From Blastocladiella emersonii ATCC 22665 (Eukaryota; Blastocladiomycota; Blastocladiomycetes; Blastocladiales; Blastocladiaceae), in contig JANHCV010000001.1 in NCBI GenBank assembly GCA_025594325.1, forward strand, positions 4,836,001 through 4,900,000: a stretch of DNA of 64,000 bases, written 5' to 3'. Under the pieces are notes generated by a model. The model did no database searches and was not told where the DNA came from. It was given only the letters and a program-made list of their open reading frames with translations. Positions 10,930 through 22,676 of this stretch are shown piece by piece; positions within the stretch are counted from its first letter, which is position 1, and each line of letters starts with the position of its first letter. The position numbers and the translations under genes are program-made.

Positions 10930-13790
10930 CTATAGGACGAGTGCAAAAAAGATCGGAACAACCGAAAGAAGCAATGTGGAGCAAATCGTGAGGAGGCCGC
11001 TCGAGTCAGCCGCCAGCGGGGCGCGAAGTCGCGTCGGCGATGCGTTGGTCGTGTTGGTCGAGTTTTGGCTGGTCGTGTTGGTCGTCGCCGTTGACGAGAT
11101 CGTCGAGTTTGCAGTAGTTGTGGTTGCCGTGCTCGAAGTCGACGCATCGGATGTCGTCGTTGTTGGGCCATCCGAGGAGGATGCCGTGAAAGTCAAGCTG
11201 GTAGTCGAGGACGGCGAGTCCGAAGTTGTTGTGGTAGTCGTACTGCTGCTAGTCGACTCGGTGCTCGTAGGGCTTGGACTCGCGCTCGATGACGACGATG
11301 AGGTGGTGCTTGTCGTGGCCGTAGTGGAGGAATCGCTGGTGGTCGAGCTTGTAGACGAGGAGGTTGAACTTGACGTACTTGGTGCCGGATCCGTGGTTGC
11401 TGTAGTCGTACTCGTACTCGATGGGGAAGGCGACCCGATAGTTGAACTCGTGGTCGGCGTCGGCGTCGTGGTGGAAGTAGGCGTCGGCGTTGGAGTAGGT
11501 GTAGGCGTCGGAGTAGGCGTCGGAGTCGATGAAGAACTCGGCGTAGGGGTCGGTGTGGGCGTGGGCGTCGCGGTAGCGCTGGTCGTGGTGCAGGACCCGG
11601 CGAGGCAGTACCCAGTCACACCCGACGTGTACGGGCACGACGCGTAGTCGGGCGCGACGACGACGAGCGACGATGTGTAGCTGAGGTTGACGCACTGCCT
11701 ATTGCCGTTCTGGCAGTAGAGGGTGCATGCGCTGCTTCCCGCGCCCGGGTCGCAGGACGGCGAGTACCCATACCCGTAGATCGAGCAGACGCTCGCCCGC
11801 GACTGGCAGAAACCGCGGTTACACGTTCCCGCGGCCGCGTTCGTGGGCGCGTCGAGGAAGCACGAGGCACCGTTGGCGACCGTGCGATCCGTGCACACGA
11901 ACGAGTTGCCGGTGCACGTATCCTGCACGTCGCACAGTTGACGCACCGCGTCCGTTGCGCGCTGGCGACAGATGGTGCCGGCGGCGACGAACTGGCAGTT
12001 GCGGCAGCACTTGCCGTTCTTGTCGTCGCAAACGGCGCCCGTGCGAAGGCGGCAGCGCGCGGTGCAGCAGGAGCTTCCCGTGAGCGGGTTGCCTGAGTCG
12101 CACTGCTCGCCAGGATCGACGACACCGTTTCTACACGAAGGTCGGAGTCAGTGGACGCGAACAGATAGGAGCAAGCAGCCATGCGTACCCGCAGAGCGCC
12201 GGCGCGTTATCGAGACAGCTCGTGTCGACGTTGATCAGGAACGACGTGATGGCCGTGTCGGAGCAGCTCGAGAACTGGTTAGGCAGGGTACCGCATGCGC
12301 TGCAGGTCGACGGCTGCATGATGAAGCCGTAGTTGGGGCAGTTGTTGTTGACCGAGTCGTGACCCGCACCAAAGTTGTGGCCCATCTCATGCGCCATGAC
12401 GGTCCCCTGGTACGCGAGGTCGACGACGCGTTGCGCGTGGATCACAGCACACGAGTTGGCCGCGTTGCACATTCCGCCCGTGTACCCGTATCCCTCGATG
12501 GCGGCGGTTACGCCCGAAGCGGTGAGCGTGCGCGCCGTGAGCAGGTGGCCGAGGTCGTTGTACGCGAGGAAGGTGCCGGCGTTTGCCGTCGCCGAGGCCT
12601 GCGACCGCCGCCACGAGCAAAACTCGGACAGGAGCGTGGTCACGTCGACAGTCGTCGTGCTGCCGGCCACCCACATGGGCGTGGTCGCCGTGTACTGGCC
12701 GGCGACGGTGACGACGATGCGGTACGGGTCGGCGATCAAGTTGGAGCGCAGATACAGTGCGGCGGCGACGTTGACGATCTCGAGCGCCGAGAGCTCCGTG
12801 TCGTTGCCGAAGATCTGGTACCGCTGGTAGTCGTTGGCGATCATGAGCTCGACCCTCAGGTTGGCCGTAGATGCGATCTGGCGGCGGACGAGCTGCGTCA
12901 TCTCGAGTGCGGACGAGTGGAAGGAGGTGCTGCCGATCAGGCTGAGCTCGGCCGGGTCACGCTTCTGCAGCCGCGTGCGGCGCGGCGCCGACGCCGGGAA
13001 GCCTGGATCCGTGTTCGGGCAGAAGTGTTCCGAGTCCGAGTTGGGCGACTCGCTCGACGACGCGGACTCGCGAAGCAGGACGTGGCGGCGCGCAAGGCCG
13101 GTGGCATTGGTGGCATTGGTCATGTCGTGCTCGAGCGCGTGGATCGAGTAGCGGAACGTCGAGTTGACCTGGATCAGACCATGCTACTCGGGCACAACTC
13201 GTCGTTAGCTTTGATTAGTGTGCCGAATAAAGGAAGCGCGAACGTACCAGTCCGTCACATGCGCTCACGGCGACGACCGAGCCGAGCTGGCCGAGGACAT
13301 GCCCGTGGAAGAGGCAGTCTACGCGGCCGTTCGCCGCACCCTTGACCTCTCCTCCGCTGTAAATATGCTGGTATCCCGGGCTAATCAACTCCTTGTTGCG
13401 CTACACTCCGTGCCGCGTGAGCGAGCGTTGACGGGCGTCGGGTTGCCGCGTAGCACCTTGAGCTGGATCGTCAGTCCATCGGACCCGACGCCCGACAGCT
13501 TCACGAGCGCATGGTCGCGGTACGCGGAGGTGCCGTCGAGATCACGGCGCTGCAGCGTCGAAAGTGCGTGGCCCGTCGTCGGGTGAACCAGCGTAGCGTC
13601 GACCACAAGTTGCTCCACGGAGCTCGGCAGCTCGAGTCCTGAAGGATTTTCGATCAGCTTGAAGACCCTGGCGGTAGAACGTGATGCATCACGTACCGCG
13701 CTTCGTGAGCACAGCGCGTTCCAAGCCTCGTGTTGCGAGCACGACGAGTGGTGAGATGATGTATAAAAGTGCGAGTTCTATGAGTTTCAT
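10930..13790 (-). CDS. ADAM-like (M12B/reprolysin) zinc metalloprotease with disintegrin region and Ser/Thr-rich stalk
   Basis: Five exons: 13790-13697, 13638-13457, 13400-13248, 13183-12189 and 12130-10930, 874 residues. A signal peptide (MKLIELALLYIISPLVVLA) starts the protein. The propeptide shows ADAM hallmarks restored by splicing: LKRNKEL, then VVAVSACDGLHGLI. A possible cysteine switch (HFCPN) and a basic RLQKR cleavage site follow. The catalytic domain carries HEMGHNFGAGHD, the metzincin zinc site. The disintegrin-type region begins CGNGVVDPGEQCDSG, created exactly by intron 4, and is Cys-rich. A long Thr/Pro and Ser/Thr stalk follows, then a hydrophobic C-terminus that could be a GPI signal or a TM helix. 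Expected to act at the cell surface on proteins. Confidence 0.92.
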
Positions 13791-13879
13791 GGCTTCTATG
13801 ATCTATGCTTCGTGAGTTAGGGGAGCGAGAATCGGGGGTGTATGTCTCCTTGCCGCGGCAGCCGGCGTGGCGCGTCGGC

Positions 13880-13915
13880 GACGCGACGCGCCAAGCTATC
13901 ACGTGTTTTGTCTCC
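13880..13915 (+). promoter_or_regulatory. GACGCGACGCG / TCACGTG motif, copy 2
   Basis: GACGCGACGCG, then ATCACGTG and TTTTGTCTCC, lying 90 bp upstream of the metalloprotease ATG (minus strand). It shares the TTTTGTCTCC tail with copy 1 at 10121. Confidence 0.35.
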
Positions 13916-14079
13916 CGCGTGTCTCGCACCGCGCCACCGAGTCGCCCGCCCACGCCTCGCGATGCCTCCTTCCGATCGCCGCAGCGGCAGGCGGCCGTCG
14001 ATCAAGACGGCCCCATCATCTCCAAGCAACGGTGCACGAGCAAACCAAGTCAAAATAAATAAGTAATGGGTCGCCAATC

Positions 14080-17000
14080 TCACGAGCTCCGTGCCGCCGC
14101 ATACGTTGCCGCAGCCGCCGCGAGCGCGTCCGTCGCCCCACCGCCGCTGCCGCCGTCGTTCTTGCCGCACGTGCACGGGCACTTGCACACCTTCTTGTGC
14201 TTGCGCAGCTCGGCCATGCGCTCGTTGAGCATCATGGTGCGCGTGAGCTGGTCCTTGTACCGCGTATTGTCGTCGTTGAGCGTCGCAAGTTTCCGCTTGA
14301 GGTCGCGCAGCTCGTGCTCGGTCTTGTCCTGGACCTGCGCCACCACGTCCTTGACTTTCGACATGAGCATCTCGCTGATGCTCGGCACCACGCGCTGCAG
14401 GACGCGCTGGACCGCCGCGCACGCCTGGACGACCGCGGGCGTCGTCGCCGTGGTCGATGTCGCCGAGGCGTTGGAGTTGCGGCGAAACAGGAACGAGTCG
14501 GCCGACGTGCCCGAGTCGCGCCCGCGCGTCGGCGAGGGCGACCGCGGGGACGTCGGGTCGCGCGCCTCGCGGAGCGCGGCCGCGGCGAGGTCGAGGTCGC
14601 TGAGCAGCTCCTCGTCCATGAGCCGGCGGTCGACGAGATCGTGGAACACGCCGCGGAGCGCGTTTGCCGTCTCGAGGATGTGCGCCTGGAGCTGCGCGAC
14701 GGCGCGCCACGCGGCCGAGTCGGGCGCCGCTGCCGCCGCCGTGTCGTGCGCGGACGAGCGGGCCCACCGCGCGTCGCGGGTCGAGGCGGACGCGGCGGGG
14801 TCGCGTGCAGCCCCACGCGCGGCCTGCTGGCACAGGCTCGAGATGACGACTTCGAGCGCCTCGAGCAGGTCTTCGGTAGTGGTGAGGTTTTCGGCGGACA
14901 GGGACTCGGACCCGGCGAGCGAAGTGAACCGGGCGGCCGACTGGACGATGCGGCGGCACCGCGTGAGCAGCTGGTGGTGCTCGGTGAGCACGTCCCAGTC
15001 GATGGCGTTGCTCGAGTTGGCGGCGGCGGCGGCGCCGACGGACGCGCGGAGCGGCTGGGCGCGGTCGACGATGAGGCCGGCCTCGAGCACGTTGGTGTAG
15101 AGGGCCTTGTACTTGTGCAGCTCGCGGGTGCGGCGCTCGTACTTGTCGCGCTCCTCGGTGATGTGCGCGAGCTTGTCGTCGAACTTGGCGCGCGCCGCCT
15201 GGTACTTTTCGATGCGCGCGAGGAACTTCTTGTTGTCGGCGATGAGCCGCGTGCGCTCGTCGGACGTCAGCTGGACGCGGGTCTTGGCCTCGGTCAGCTG
15301 GCGGTCGAGCTCCTGGACGTTCTTGACGGCGCTGGCGAGCTTGGTCTGGTACGTCTCGGCGTCCAGGGCCGCCTTCTTGGTGACGCGGTCGAGGTCGCCC
15401 TGCTTCTCGCGGATCCGGGTCTCGAGCGACTGCAGCTTGTGCTCGAGCGACCGGTTGTCCGCGAGGACCTGCTTCCACTGCAGCTCGAGCGTGTCGAGCT
15501 TGGAGGCGCGCTCCTCGGAGACCTCCTTGGTGCGGGCGAGCTCGCGCTTGGCGTCGTCGGCGCGCGTCGCCATGGCCTGGATCTTCTCCTGGAGCTTGTT
15601 GATGCGCTCCTCGAGCGCGCACCGCTGGTTGACGGCGGTCTCGAGCTCCTTGCGCGTCAGCTTGAGCTCGTCGGAGGTGTTGCGCAGGGTGACGCTCGTG
15701 TTGGCCTCCTTGGACTCGGCCTCCTCGCGCTGGCGCTCCGTCTGCTTCTTGTGGGCGAACAGCACGTCGTTCCGGCGCTTGAGCTCGACCTGGGCCTCCT
15801 GCATGGCGTTGTACCGGACGCGGAGCTCGTCGAGCTGGCGCTCGGTGCTGCGCTGCGCCTTGAGCGCGTTCTCGAGCTCCGTCTGCACGCGGTTGAGCCG
15901 GAGCTCGAGGTCGCGGCGGACCAACGCGAGCTGCTCCTTTTCAGCAAACACGCGCTGGTACTTTTCCGCGTGCTCCTTGAGCTGGTGCTCGTGCGACTCG
16001 AGCAGCTTGCGCGTCGCCAGGAGGTCCTCGCTGCCCTTGCGCGCCTGCGCCGTCGTGTTCTGCATTTTGGTCTTGGCCTCGGCGGCCTCGGCGGCGAGCG
16101 CCGCGCGCGCGGCCTCGGACTCGCGCAGCTTGGCGCGCAGCTCGTCCTCGCGGCGGTTCGCGTCGGCGAGCTGGTGCTGCACGTGGTCGACGTCGCGGCG
16201 CGCGCTGGCGAGCTCGTCGAGCGTGACGCGGTGTACGCGTTTCGCCTCGTCGAGCTGCGCCTGCAGCTCGTCGGCGCGGATCTGCGCCGCGTGCACGTCG
16301 CGCGCGGTCGCCGTCGACGCCGCGGTGCGCTCCTGCGCGAACCGCAGCTTCTCGATCTGCTGGTTCACCTGGTCCTGGATCACCATCAGGTCCGACTCGA
16401 GCTTCTGCTTGTCGGCCGTCAGCACCCGCACCTGCTCACGCTCCTGCTTGAGCTGGTCGTCGGCGCGCGCGCGCGCGGCCTGGGTCTCGGCGAGCTCGCC
16501 CGCCAGCCGCTCGGTCTCGGTCTGCGCCGTGGCGATGGTCCGGAGCTGCGTCTTGATGGTGTCGCGGAGCTCAGCGATGGCCGCGTCCTTTTCGTCCATG
16601 TCCTTCCACAGCGCCGTGGTCTTGGCATCCTCGGCGGCGGCGAGCTGCGCGTTGGTCGCCTTGAGCTGCGACAGCTCGGCGCGGAGCGCCGTCAGGTTGG
16701 TCTCGGCGAGCGACTTGCGGCGCGTCGCGTCGTGCTTGGCCGCCTTGAGCTCGAGCTGCAGGTCCTCGACCATCTTGCGGTACTTGACCATCTCCTGGCG
16801 CACCTCGAGCAGCTCGCGGTGCTGCTGCGGCGGCGATTTCGGCGGGTCCGCGCGGTCCGCGAGCGATAGCGCGCGGCGGTCCGTGTCGTTGCGCTTCTTC
16901 CACATGCCGATGCGCCGCTCGACCTCGTCGAGGTTCACGACGTTCTAGCGGATTTGGGTGTGAGCCGACGTGGCCGCGCGGCGGTACCCCCGAAAAGGAG

Positions 17001-18121
17001 AAACGTACGTCAGGCCCAACGAGCGTCAAGTCGAGCGCGGTCTCGAGCATCTCGAGGACGCCCTTGAGCGCGCGGTCGGCCTCGGACCGGTTCTCGGTGA
17101 CGACGACCGTGTTGTAGCTGCGGAAGGGCGTCGCCGAGGAGGAGGCGTTGCTGGCGGCAAAGGCGGTGCCGCTGAACTCGACAATCTCGCTCGTCAGCTT
17201 CTCGCTCTCGATGATCATGCCCTTGGTCTCGCCCATGTTGCGGCGCATGCGCTCGAACGGCGGGGTGCCGGTACCGCTGTTGCGCGCGGGCGTCGCAGTG
17301 GTAGTGGTGGCGGGCGCGTTGACCGAGGCCGTCGTGCGCACCGAGGCGACATGGACGACGGAGGCCGGGCGCGCTACTGGCGCAGCAGCAGCCGATGCCG
17401 TTGGCGGGCCGCGTTCGGATGGCGCGTTGACCGAGACCGTGCGCGCCGTAGTCCGGGCGGCATGAGCCGGTGCGCGAGCCGCCGGTGTCTCGCCGAGAAA
17501 TTCGTTCACGTCGAACTTGGACGTGTCGGCGCCGGGGACGAACGACATGTCGCCGACATCGACCTGGAAACTGGTGGACGCCGTCGATGTGCGCGCGTGC
17601 GGGTTGGCACCAGCGCGCACGGGCGAGACGTCGACAGACCCGAGGGCATCGACAAACGAGGGCCGGTTGCTCTGCGGTGGTGGAGATGCAGGACGCAGCC
17701 CGGTGTCGACGCGCGCCGAGACGTGCGAGAAGTCGGGCGCCCCGGTGCCAGTGCCATCGGTCTGCGTGCGGTGGTGCACGAGGCGCGGCTCGGGCGACAC
17801 GGCGCGGCGCATGGCGGCGTTGGTCAACACGTCCTGCGGGCGGCGGATCGGCGGCGAGGGTGACCGTGCTGACCGCTTGGTGAGCGATTTGAACGGCGAC
17901 TGCGGTGGCTGGACGGGCGCCGCCATCGCTTTGCGCGGTGACGCAGTTGGTGGCGCGGCAGCAAGCGCGCTCGATGGACCCGACTCGCCGAACCCAGCAG
18001 TGCGAGGACGGCGGTTGGCGGCGGGCGGCTTCACGCGGTCCACGGTGGCCGAGGCGCGCAGCGGCGAGCGCGAGCGGCCCGGGAACTGCGGCCGCGCCGA
18101 GGCCGCCGCGGTGGTGCTCAT
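14080..18121 (-). CDS. Large coiled-coil protein, possibly centriolar/basal-body
   Basis: Two exons: 18121-17009 and 16944-14080, 1325 residues; 64-nt intron, donor GTACGT, acceptor CGCTAG. Residues 1-330 are Ser/Pro/Thr-rich and probably disordered (SPSPP and TPR-like phosphosites). From about 390 to 1090 the sequence is almost continuous charged heptads (blocks such as QLKATNAQLAAAEDAK and LERDLE-type repeats). It is followed by a helical, less regular region and a second short coiled coil (about 1240-1300). Near the end is a Cys-rich KVCKCPCTCGKND patch that might bind metal. Composition recalls centrosomal or outer-dense-fibre proteins, and the window has other ciliary genes. No specific family could be assigned from the sequence. 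Confidence 0.75.
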
Positions 18122-18481
18122 TTGGTGGGAGGGCGAGTACGTGGTGCAAGGGATAGAGGGTCCGATGGACGGGAAGGCAGGAACAAGTCGGAGTTGGTCG
18201 GGCGGGGACGCCCGTGCGAGCAGATCAGCGGGACCGTCTCGGGCAATGAGTTACGTTGCAATCAGTGGGGATGGTATTCGGTGCCATGAGGTGCATTGCT
18301 CGTGGCGGCCGTCCATCGCACACGGCGAGCGCGTCCGCCGCGACGCAAAAGAGGGGCAGCCTGAACCGCTCAGGGGTAGTGGCGCTGGGCATCACGTTGG
18401 TGGCGCACGCGCTCTGCGTCTCCTTTCCCGCCTCAGCGTCCAGCTCACCCTCCCCCTCCGCCCAAGGCCGAGAACCTAATC
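18122..18481. other. Divergent intergenic region
   Basis: The 360 bp between the coiled-coil gene (minus) and the BTB gene (plus) should hold both promoters. No clear TATA box was seen. Confidence 0.4.
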
Positions 18482-19743
18482 ATGGAGCAACCTAATGCAA
18501 CGAATGAAGAACTGCCAACGCTCGCCGCGTCGCTCGCCACGGAGTGCGAGTGCACCGCCAAGTATCCGGCGGCTGTCCGCCACCTGCAGCGCGTCGCCGC
18601 CAGTGGGGACGAATCCGACATAGGTGTCGAGTTCCGCGGCAAGACATACTCTCTGCACCGAGTCATGCTTATCCAGAGCCCGTTCCTCCGAGCGCTTCTC
18701 AGCGACGCCTGGCATTGTCCTGGCGACAACGGCGTCCCCCGCATCATGTTCACCCTGTCTGACGACGATGCGGAACACGGCAGCACCGACGCACGCGCTA
18801 TTTATGCCTGGGAAACCGCCATTGCCGTCATGTACGGTGCATGCACCAAGATTACTGCCGCCCGCATGTCGGACCGGAACTTCATGGACATTCTTGATGC
18901 GGCTCTCTTCTTCGGTACGTTTTGCTTGACGCAGCATGGAGCGACGTTACTCACTTTGTATCCACGCGCTCAGACCTTCCCGAGCTGGCCAACGCGTGCC
19001 GCGAGTACAACCTGGCGCGGCTCGCCAACTGCGCGGCCACGTCGGACCCTCCCTCCGCGGCGTTTATCTCCCTCGTCGCGCGTGTCATGGCATTTTGTTC
19101 GCGGGCGGCACTACCTAAACAAGTCGCCGAGCTGCTCAATCTTACCATCGCTCATCTCCAGTTTCTTGGCACACACTCTATCACGCGCACGATCCTTGAG
19201 CAGTGTGATTCCAGTCTCGTCTCCCGCGTCGTTGGCTCGCCCACTTTCTGGATCCCCTCCGAGTACCAGTTTTTCGAGTTTCTCGCCGAACTCAAGGTGG
19301 CGCCCGCGCTTATCCTGCGCGTCGTCAAGTTCAATACCATGTCCGACGGCGAAATGTTTCGGGTGCTCTCCAGCCCGCTTGCCTTGGCTGATTCGCACTT
19401 CCATCTCGGAGTCCGCGCCGCTGCCTTCCAGGCACATGAACTTCGGGCTGCGATCCTCGAGGCGAAACCAGACGATACACGCTTGCCCCAGCCTGGCTAC
19501 CCTGACCCGCCGACAGCATTCGAGCCAATTGAATGGAGTGGCCCTGCTGGGAGCGGGGACAACTTGGGACAAGGGCCGAATCACGCACGCGTGCTTGATC
19601 CCGTCTTGGCTAAACGCCGGCACTGCCTGCGGGTGACGCTCTCCTTTGACGCCGATTCCAGCGACCCGATCATTCTTGGCGAGCCCGTGTTCTTTGGCGG
19701 GGCGTTTCGCCAGCTTCGAGCTACTCGAAACAAGGAGAACTGA
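18482..19743 (+). CDS. BTB/POZ-domain protein
   Basis: Two exons: 18482-18914 and 18974-19743, 400 residues; 59-nt intron, donor GTACGT, acceptor CTCAG, frame restored as ALFFDLPELANACREYN. The BTB fold occupies about 40-150: DESDIGVEFRGKTYSLHRVM is the typical first strands plus the conserved LHR, followed by SPFLRALLSDAW. The C-terminal half is helical, resembling BACK-like regions in parts, without Kelch or MATH repeats. BTB proteins often act as dimers and Cullin-3 substrate adaptors, so ubiquitin ligase work is a family-level guess. The start ATG follows the divergent promoter region. Confidence 0.82.
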
Positions 19744-20307
19744 ATCGACGAATCGCCCATGTAGTAAACCCTGCAAGTCGAGCACGCCAGCTCCATACAC
19801 AGATCCGCGGAGTAGTATCCACCAACGCGCTCGCATCATGACACCATTTGCTGGCAACTCTAGCCCTCGACTTGCATGCTCCCTTCTGCAACCGAGCTCC
19901 TTCGCCGCCTGGTCGGTGCCAAAGTGGTCCAGGCCGCTGACTCTAGAGAGCGGTTCTGGCTGGGTTGATTCGTTCACCCCTGCCAAAACCTCAATCGACG
20001 GGAAGAAGACTATTCGCGTTGCTGCCCTGTTCGAACTGCTTTGAGCGATCGTTACTCTTGCCGTAAGGATTTGGGAATTGACGTGCATCTATTTTTCTTC
20101 CGCTTCGAGCCTTGATGGCCATGAGGAGGTGGAATCGATATTCCCGCACCGCGTCGTTCTCCACTTTGATGTTGCTCTCGCAAACCTTTCGCGTTGAAAA
20201 CACGGGCATACTTCCAGCCGTCAGGTAGCGTGAGGAGCAATATACTTTTATTAAGTGCTGAAACAACGCGAATGCCTGGCGTCTTCACGAAACCGCGACT
20301 CAAGGGG

Positions 20308-20331
20308 GACGCGTCGCGATATCATGTGATC
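20308..20331 (+). promoter_or_regulatory. GACGCGTCGCG motif, copy 3
   Basis: GACGCGTCGCGATATCATGT, with a palindromic MluI-type ACGCGT core, lies 95 bp upstream of hairpin A. The DNA between them (ATCGACGTGAGACGCGACTG onward) recurs beside hairpin D. Confidence 0.35.
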
Positions 20332-20402
20332 GACGTGAGACGCGACTGTCTCGCGCTTGTCCGCCCGTTCGCGAGCGCCGATCCGGTAGCCGTCCGAACG
20401 GG

Positions 20403-20458
20403 CTTTCTCCTCCCACGCGAGCTGCGCAATTTTTCACAGCCAGCGCAGGAGGAGAAAG
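20403..20458 (+). repeat. Hairpin element A (22-nt arms, 12-nt loop)
   Basis: Left arm CTTTCTCCTCCCACGCGAGCTG, loop CGCAATTTTTCA, right arm complementary apart from a few positions and ending GGAGGAGAAAG. It is the first of four copies (see 21292, 31976 and 32599). Family membership rests on the same arm length, same loop length and conserved loop. Confidence 0.75.
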
Positions 20459-21291
20459 GGAGCTCATGCGGGTGTCGGAGCGGGTGCTGAGAGCGCGCAC
20501 CAAGTCGTCTGAGCAAGGCTTAGAGCGGCGACATGCAAGCGAGCGTGCCACGGAGCGAGGAGTGAAAAAATTGCACCACTTGATCGTGAAATCAAGGCAA
20601 GGAAGTGTCGCGAAAACGGTACTAGTAGGAGCAAACACCTTGCGCGAGTGGGCCGAAAGGATTGCAGAGTCGCGCGCGTCATACTTGTCGGTGATGCCGC
20701 GATGATCCTACATATCCGCGTGGTGGTGAGCAGTTGCGCTATGGGTGAGGTGCCGAGTCACAGCATACGTCAGCGGCGGATGAGGTCGCGCTGGCGCGAT
20801 GTCGCTTGAGCGTGAACATTTCCGAGTTGATCTACGTGATCGCGTGCGCCAGTGAGTAGGGTACGAGAAGGGTGGGAAGGCGTGCTGCAGCTTACGCCTC
20901 TCGGTTACGGCAAGCACAAGGGCGAGTGAGACTTTGCTACTCATGATCGACCAAGACGCGCGGCTGTTGCAGTTCAGCTATGACCACAAACTTGCCCTGA
21001 TCAGCGAGGACCGAAATGGCACGCAAATGACGCATTCACCCTCCTCTGGTCAAAAGAGCGATGGATGGATGCAAATAGGCGTGAGCGGTGTAATCACCAA
21101 ACGCAGGCCATGAGTTGATGGAATCGGACGTACCAAAGTCTCAGGCAACATTTCGAGTTCGCACCGTGCTGCGGCCAGCGATTCAGAGCAGCCGACGACA
21201 TAGATGACGTTCAACGACGGTGCAGCGGCCCGCTGATTCACAACGCGGACCGGGACAACCTGAACGCCGACCGCGTACCACTCAAGTCGAG

Positions 21292-21347
21292 CTTTTCCTT
21301 CGCACGCGCGTTGCGCACTTTTTCACAGCGCGCGCACGGGGGAAAAG
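21292..21347 (+). repeat. Hairpin element B
   Basis: Arms begin CTTTTCC and end GGAAAAG; loop CGCACTTTTTCA; about five arm mismatches, all transition-type. It has the same orientation as copy A and is followed by a GGGTACCGGATCGG tail shared with copy C. Confidence 0.7.
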
Positions 21348-22149
21348 GAAGATACCACGGGTACCGGATCGGAGTCAAAGTGCACGCGGTCCCGCTCGTG
21401 AAGTTGGTCCGCATCGTGACGTGGTCGTGAAATGAAAGCGGAGCGTTAAGTTGAATGGCCAAATCGATCTTTCTCGCTGATCCAGTCCAGTTCGAGGCCG
21501 CTTGCTTCCAGGGGAGCTGTCCTTGCCTGTGCACGCGCAAGTGAGATGAGGACTCCACAACGAGACTAAGGGGAAGGCGTACCTTCAATTACGGCACGTC
21601 TGCCTCGCACGAAATACAAGCAAGTCGCGTGGACCAATGTGCGAGAGCAGCTGGAAGTTGTCGACTGACACATCACCCTAACTGTCAACGCTGATACGAG
21701 CAGGATCCGACCCCATCACCCACAAAGCAAGCACAAATGATCCGAAAGGAACGGTAAGCAACCGAGCTGAACCGCCGGCGGGCCCACGTTGCGAGGGACG
21801 GCGGCATGGCAACGGCGGCGTCAGCCGCATCAGGGCGGTGACCATCCGAGCGCGACCGAGAAACGCTGACCGCGGCGCCAAGTTACATTCGACCAGTGCG
21901 GGCCGCAGAGCAAGTTTCGGCCGCCCAATTGCATCAGCTTTCATAGGTTGGGGAGCGTGGACCGAGCGCGAGGGCGTTCGTCGACTTGAGCGGAACGCGT
22001 CTCGGCGATCATCACGTTGGTGGCGCCCGGTGTGGCGCACGCGCGTGGGGCGGGCGTCGAGTCTCCCTTCCTCGGCGCTCCCCTCCCTCCCCTTCCCTCA
22101 CACCCCGCCCCTCCATGTATCTTGCCCGCCGGACCAACTGATCGCAACC

Positions 22150-22627
22150 ATGTCCTCGTCCTCCTCCGTCTCCTGGACCGGCCGCGCCGTGCTGCTCTCG
22201 GCGTTCCTGCTGCTCGCGCACGCCGGGTACTCGGCGCTCGAGCGTTCGTAGCCCTGGACGACGCGCTACCACGATCCACATGTGTAACCGGACCGTCTTG
22301 ACGCGTAGACGTGGCGTACCTCAAGACGATCGACCGGGTCGACGACGGCCTGACGACCGACGTACGCTTCCCCCTCGCCCGCACCCGCCAGTCCCCTAAC
22401 GCGCCGCTGCCACGTAGATCATCCTCGAGACGCTCATCTCGATGCTGCTGTGCTTTGTCGGGATCGCGCTGGTCGCCGACCCGCTGCAAGAGCTGGCGCT
22501 GCACTCGGAGCTCAAGAAGCAGTCGCGCAACGCCTTTGAGGCGCGCCCGAGCTACCACAGCTTCGGCCACCGCGCCCGCCACTTTAGCGCGCTCCTCGCT
22601 GCGTCTGCGGCGCCCGCGCAAGAGTGA
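22150..22627 (+). CDS. EMC5: ER membrane protein complex subunit 5 (MMGT1-like)
   Basis: Three exons: 22150-22243, 22309-22361 and 22418-22627, 118 residues, a normal length for the family. Splices restore the conserved spine LLLAHAGYSALEH then YLKTIDRVDDGLTTD and IILETLISMLLCFVGI. The family shows the same H-A-x-x-S-A, acidic linker and second TM helix. Two TM helices fit (about 8-28 and 52-72). EMC5 is a core subunit of the EMC insertase for tail-anchored and multipass proteins in the ER; animal copies were also named Mg2+ transporters. Donors are GTTCGT and GTACGC. It converges on TRAPPC9 with 49 bp between the stops. Confidence 0.9.
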
Positions 22628-22676
22628 TGATGTGACCGAATCTATATATGAAATGCGTTCCTCTCCCTCCCTCACT

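Larger units (their letters stand above)
19744..22149. other. 2.4-kb gene-free region with hairpin elements
   Basis: No frame here has protein-like composition. It holds two copies of a 56-nt inverted repeat (20403-20458 and 21292-21347), both with the loop strand CGCA-TTTTTCA on plus, and a GACGCGTCGCGATAT motif at 20308. The remainder is unassigned. Confidence 0.5.

Noticed and set aside
14197..16869. 890- and 613-codon plus frames opposite the coiled-coil gene
   Set aside because: They mirror the heptad codons of the minus-strand protein (Leu/Val/Arg- or Ser/Arg-rich) and start inside it; no independent domain.
20300..20516. Short peptides read through the hairpin repeats (FSQPAQEEKG-like)
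   Set aside because: Similar peptides occur at several copies only because the DNA is conserved; frames differ between copies in the flanks, so a coding role is not supported.
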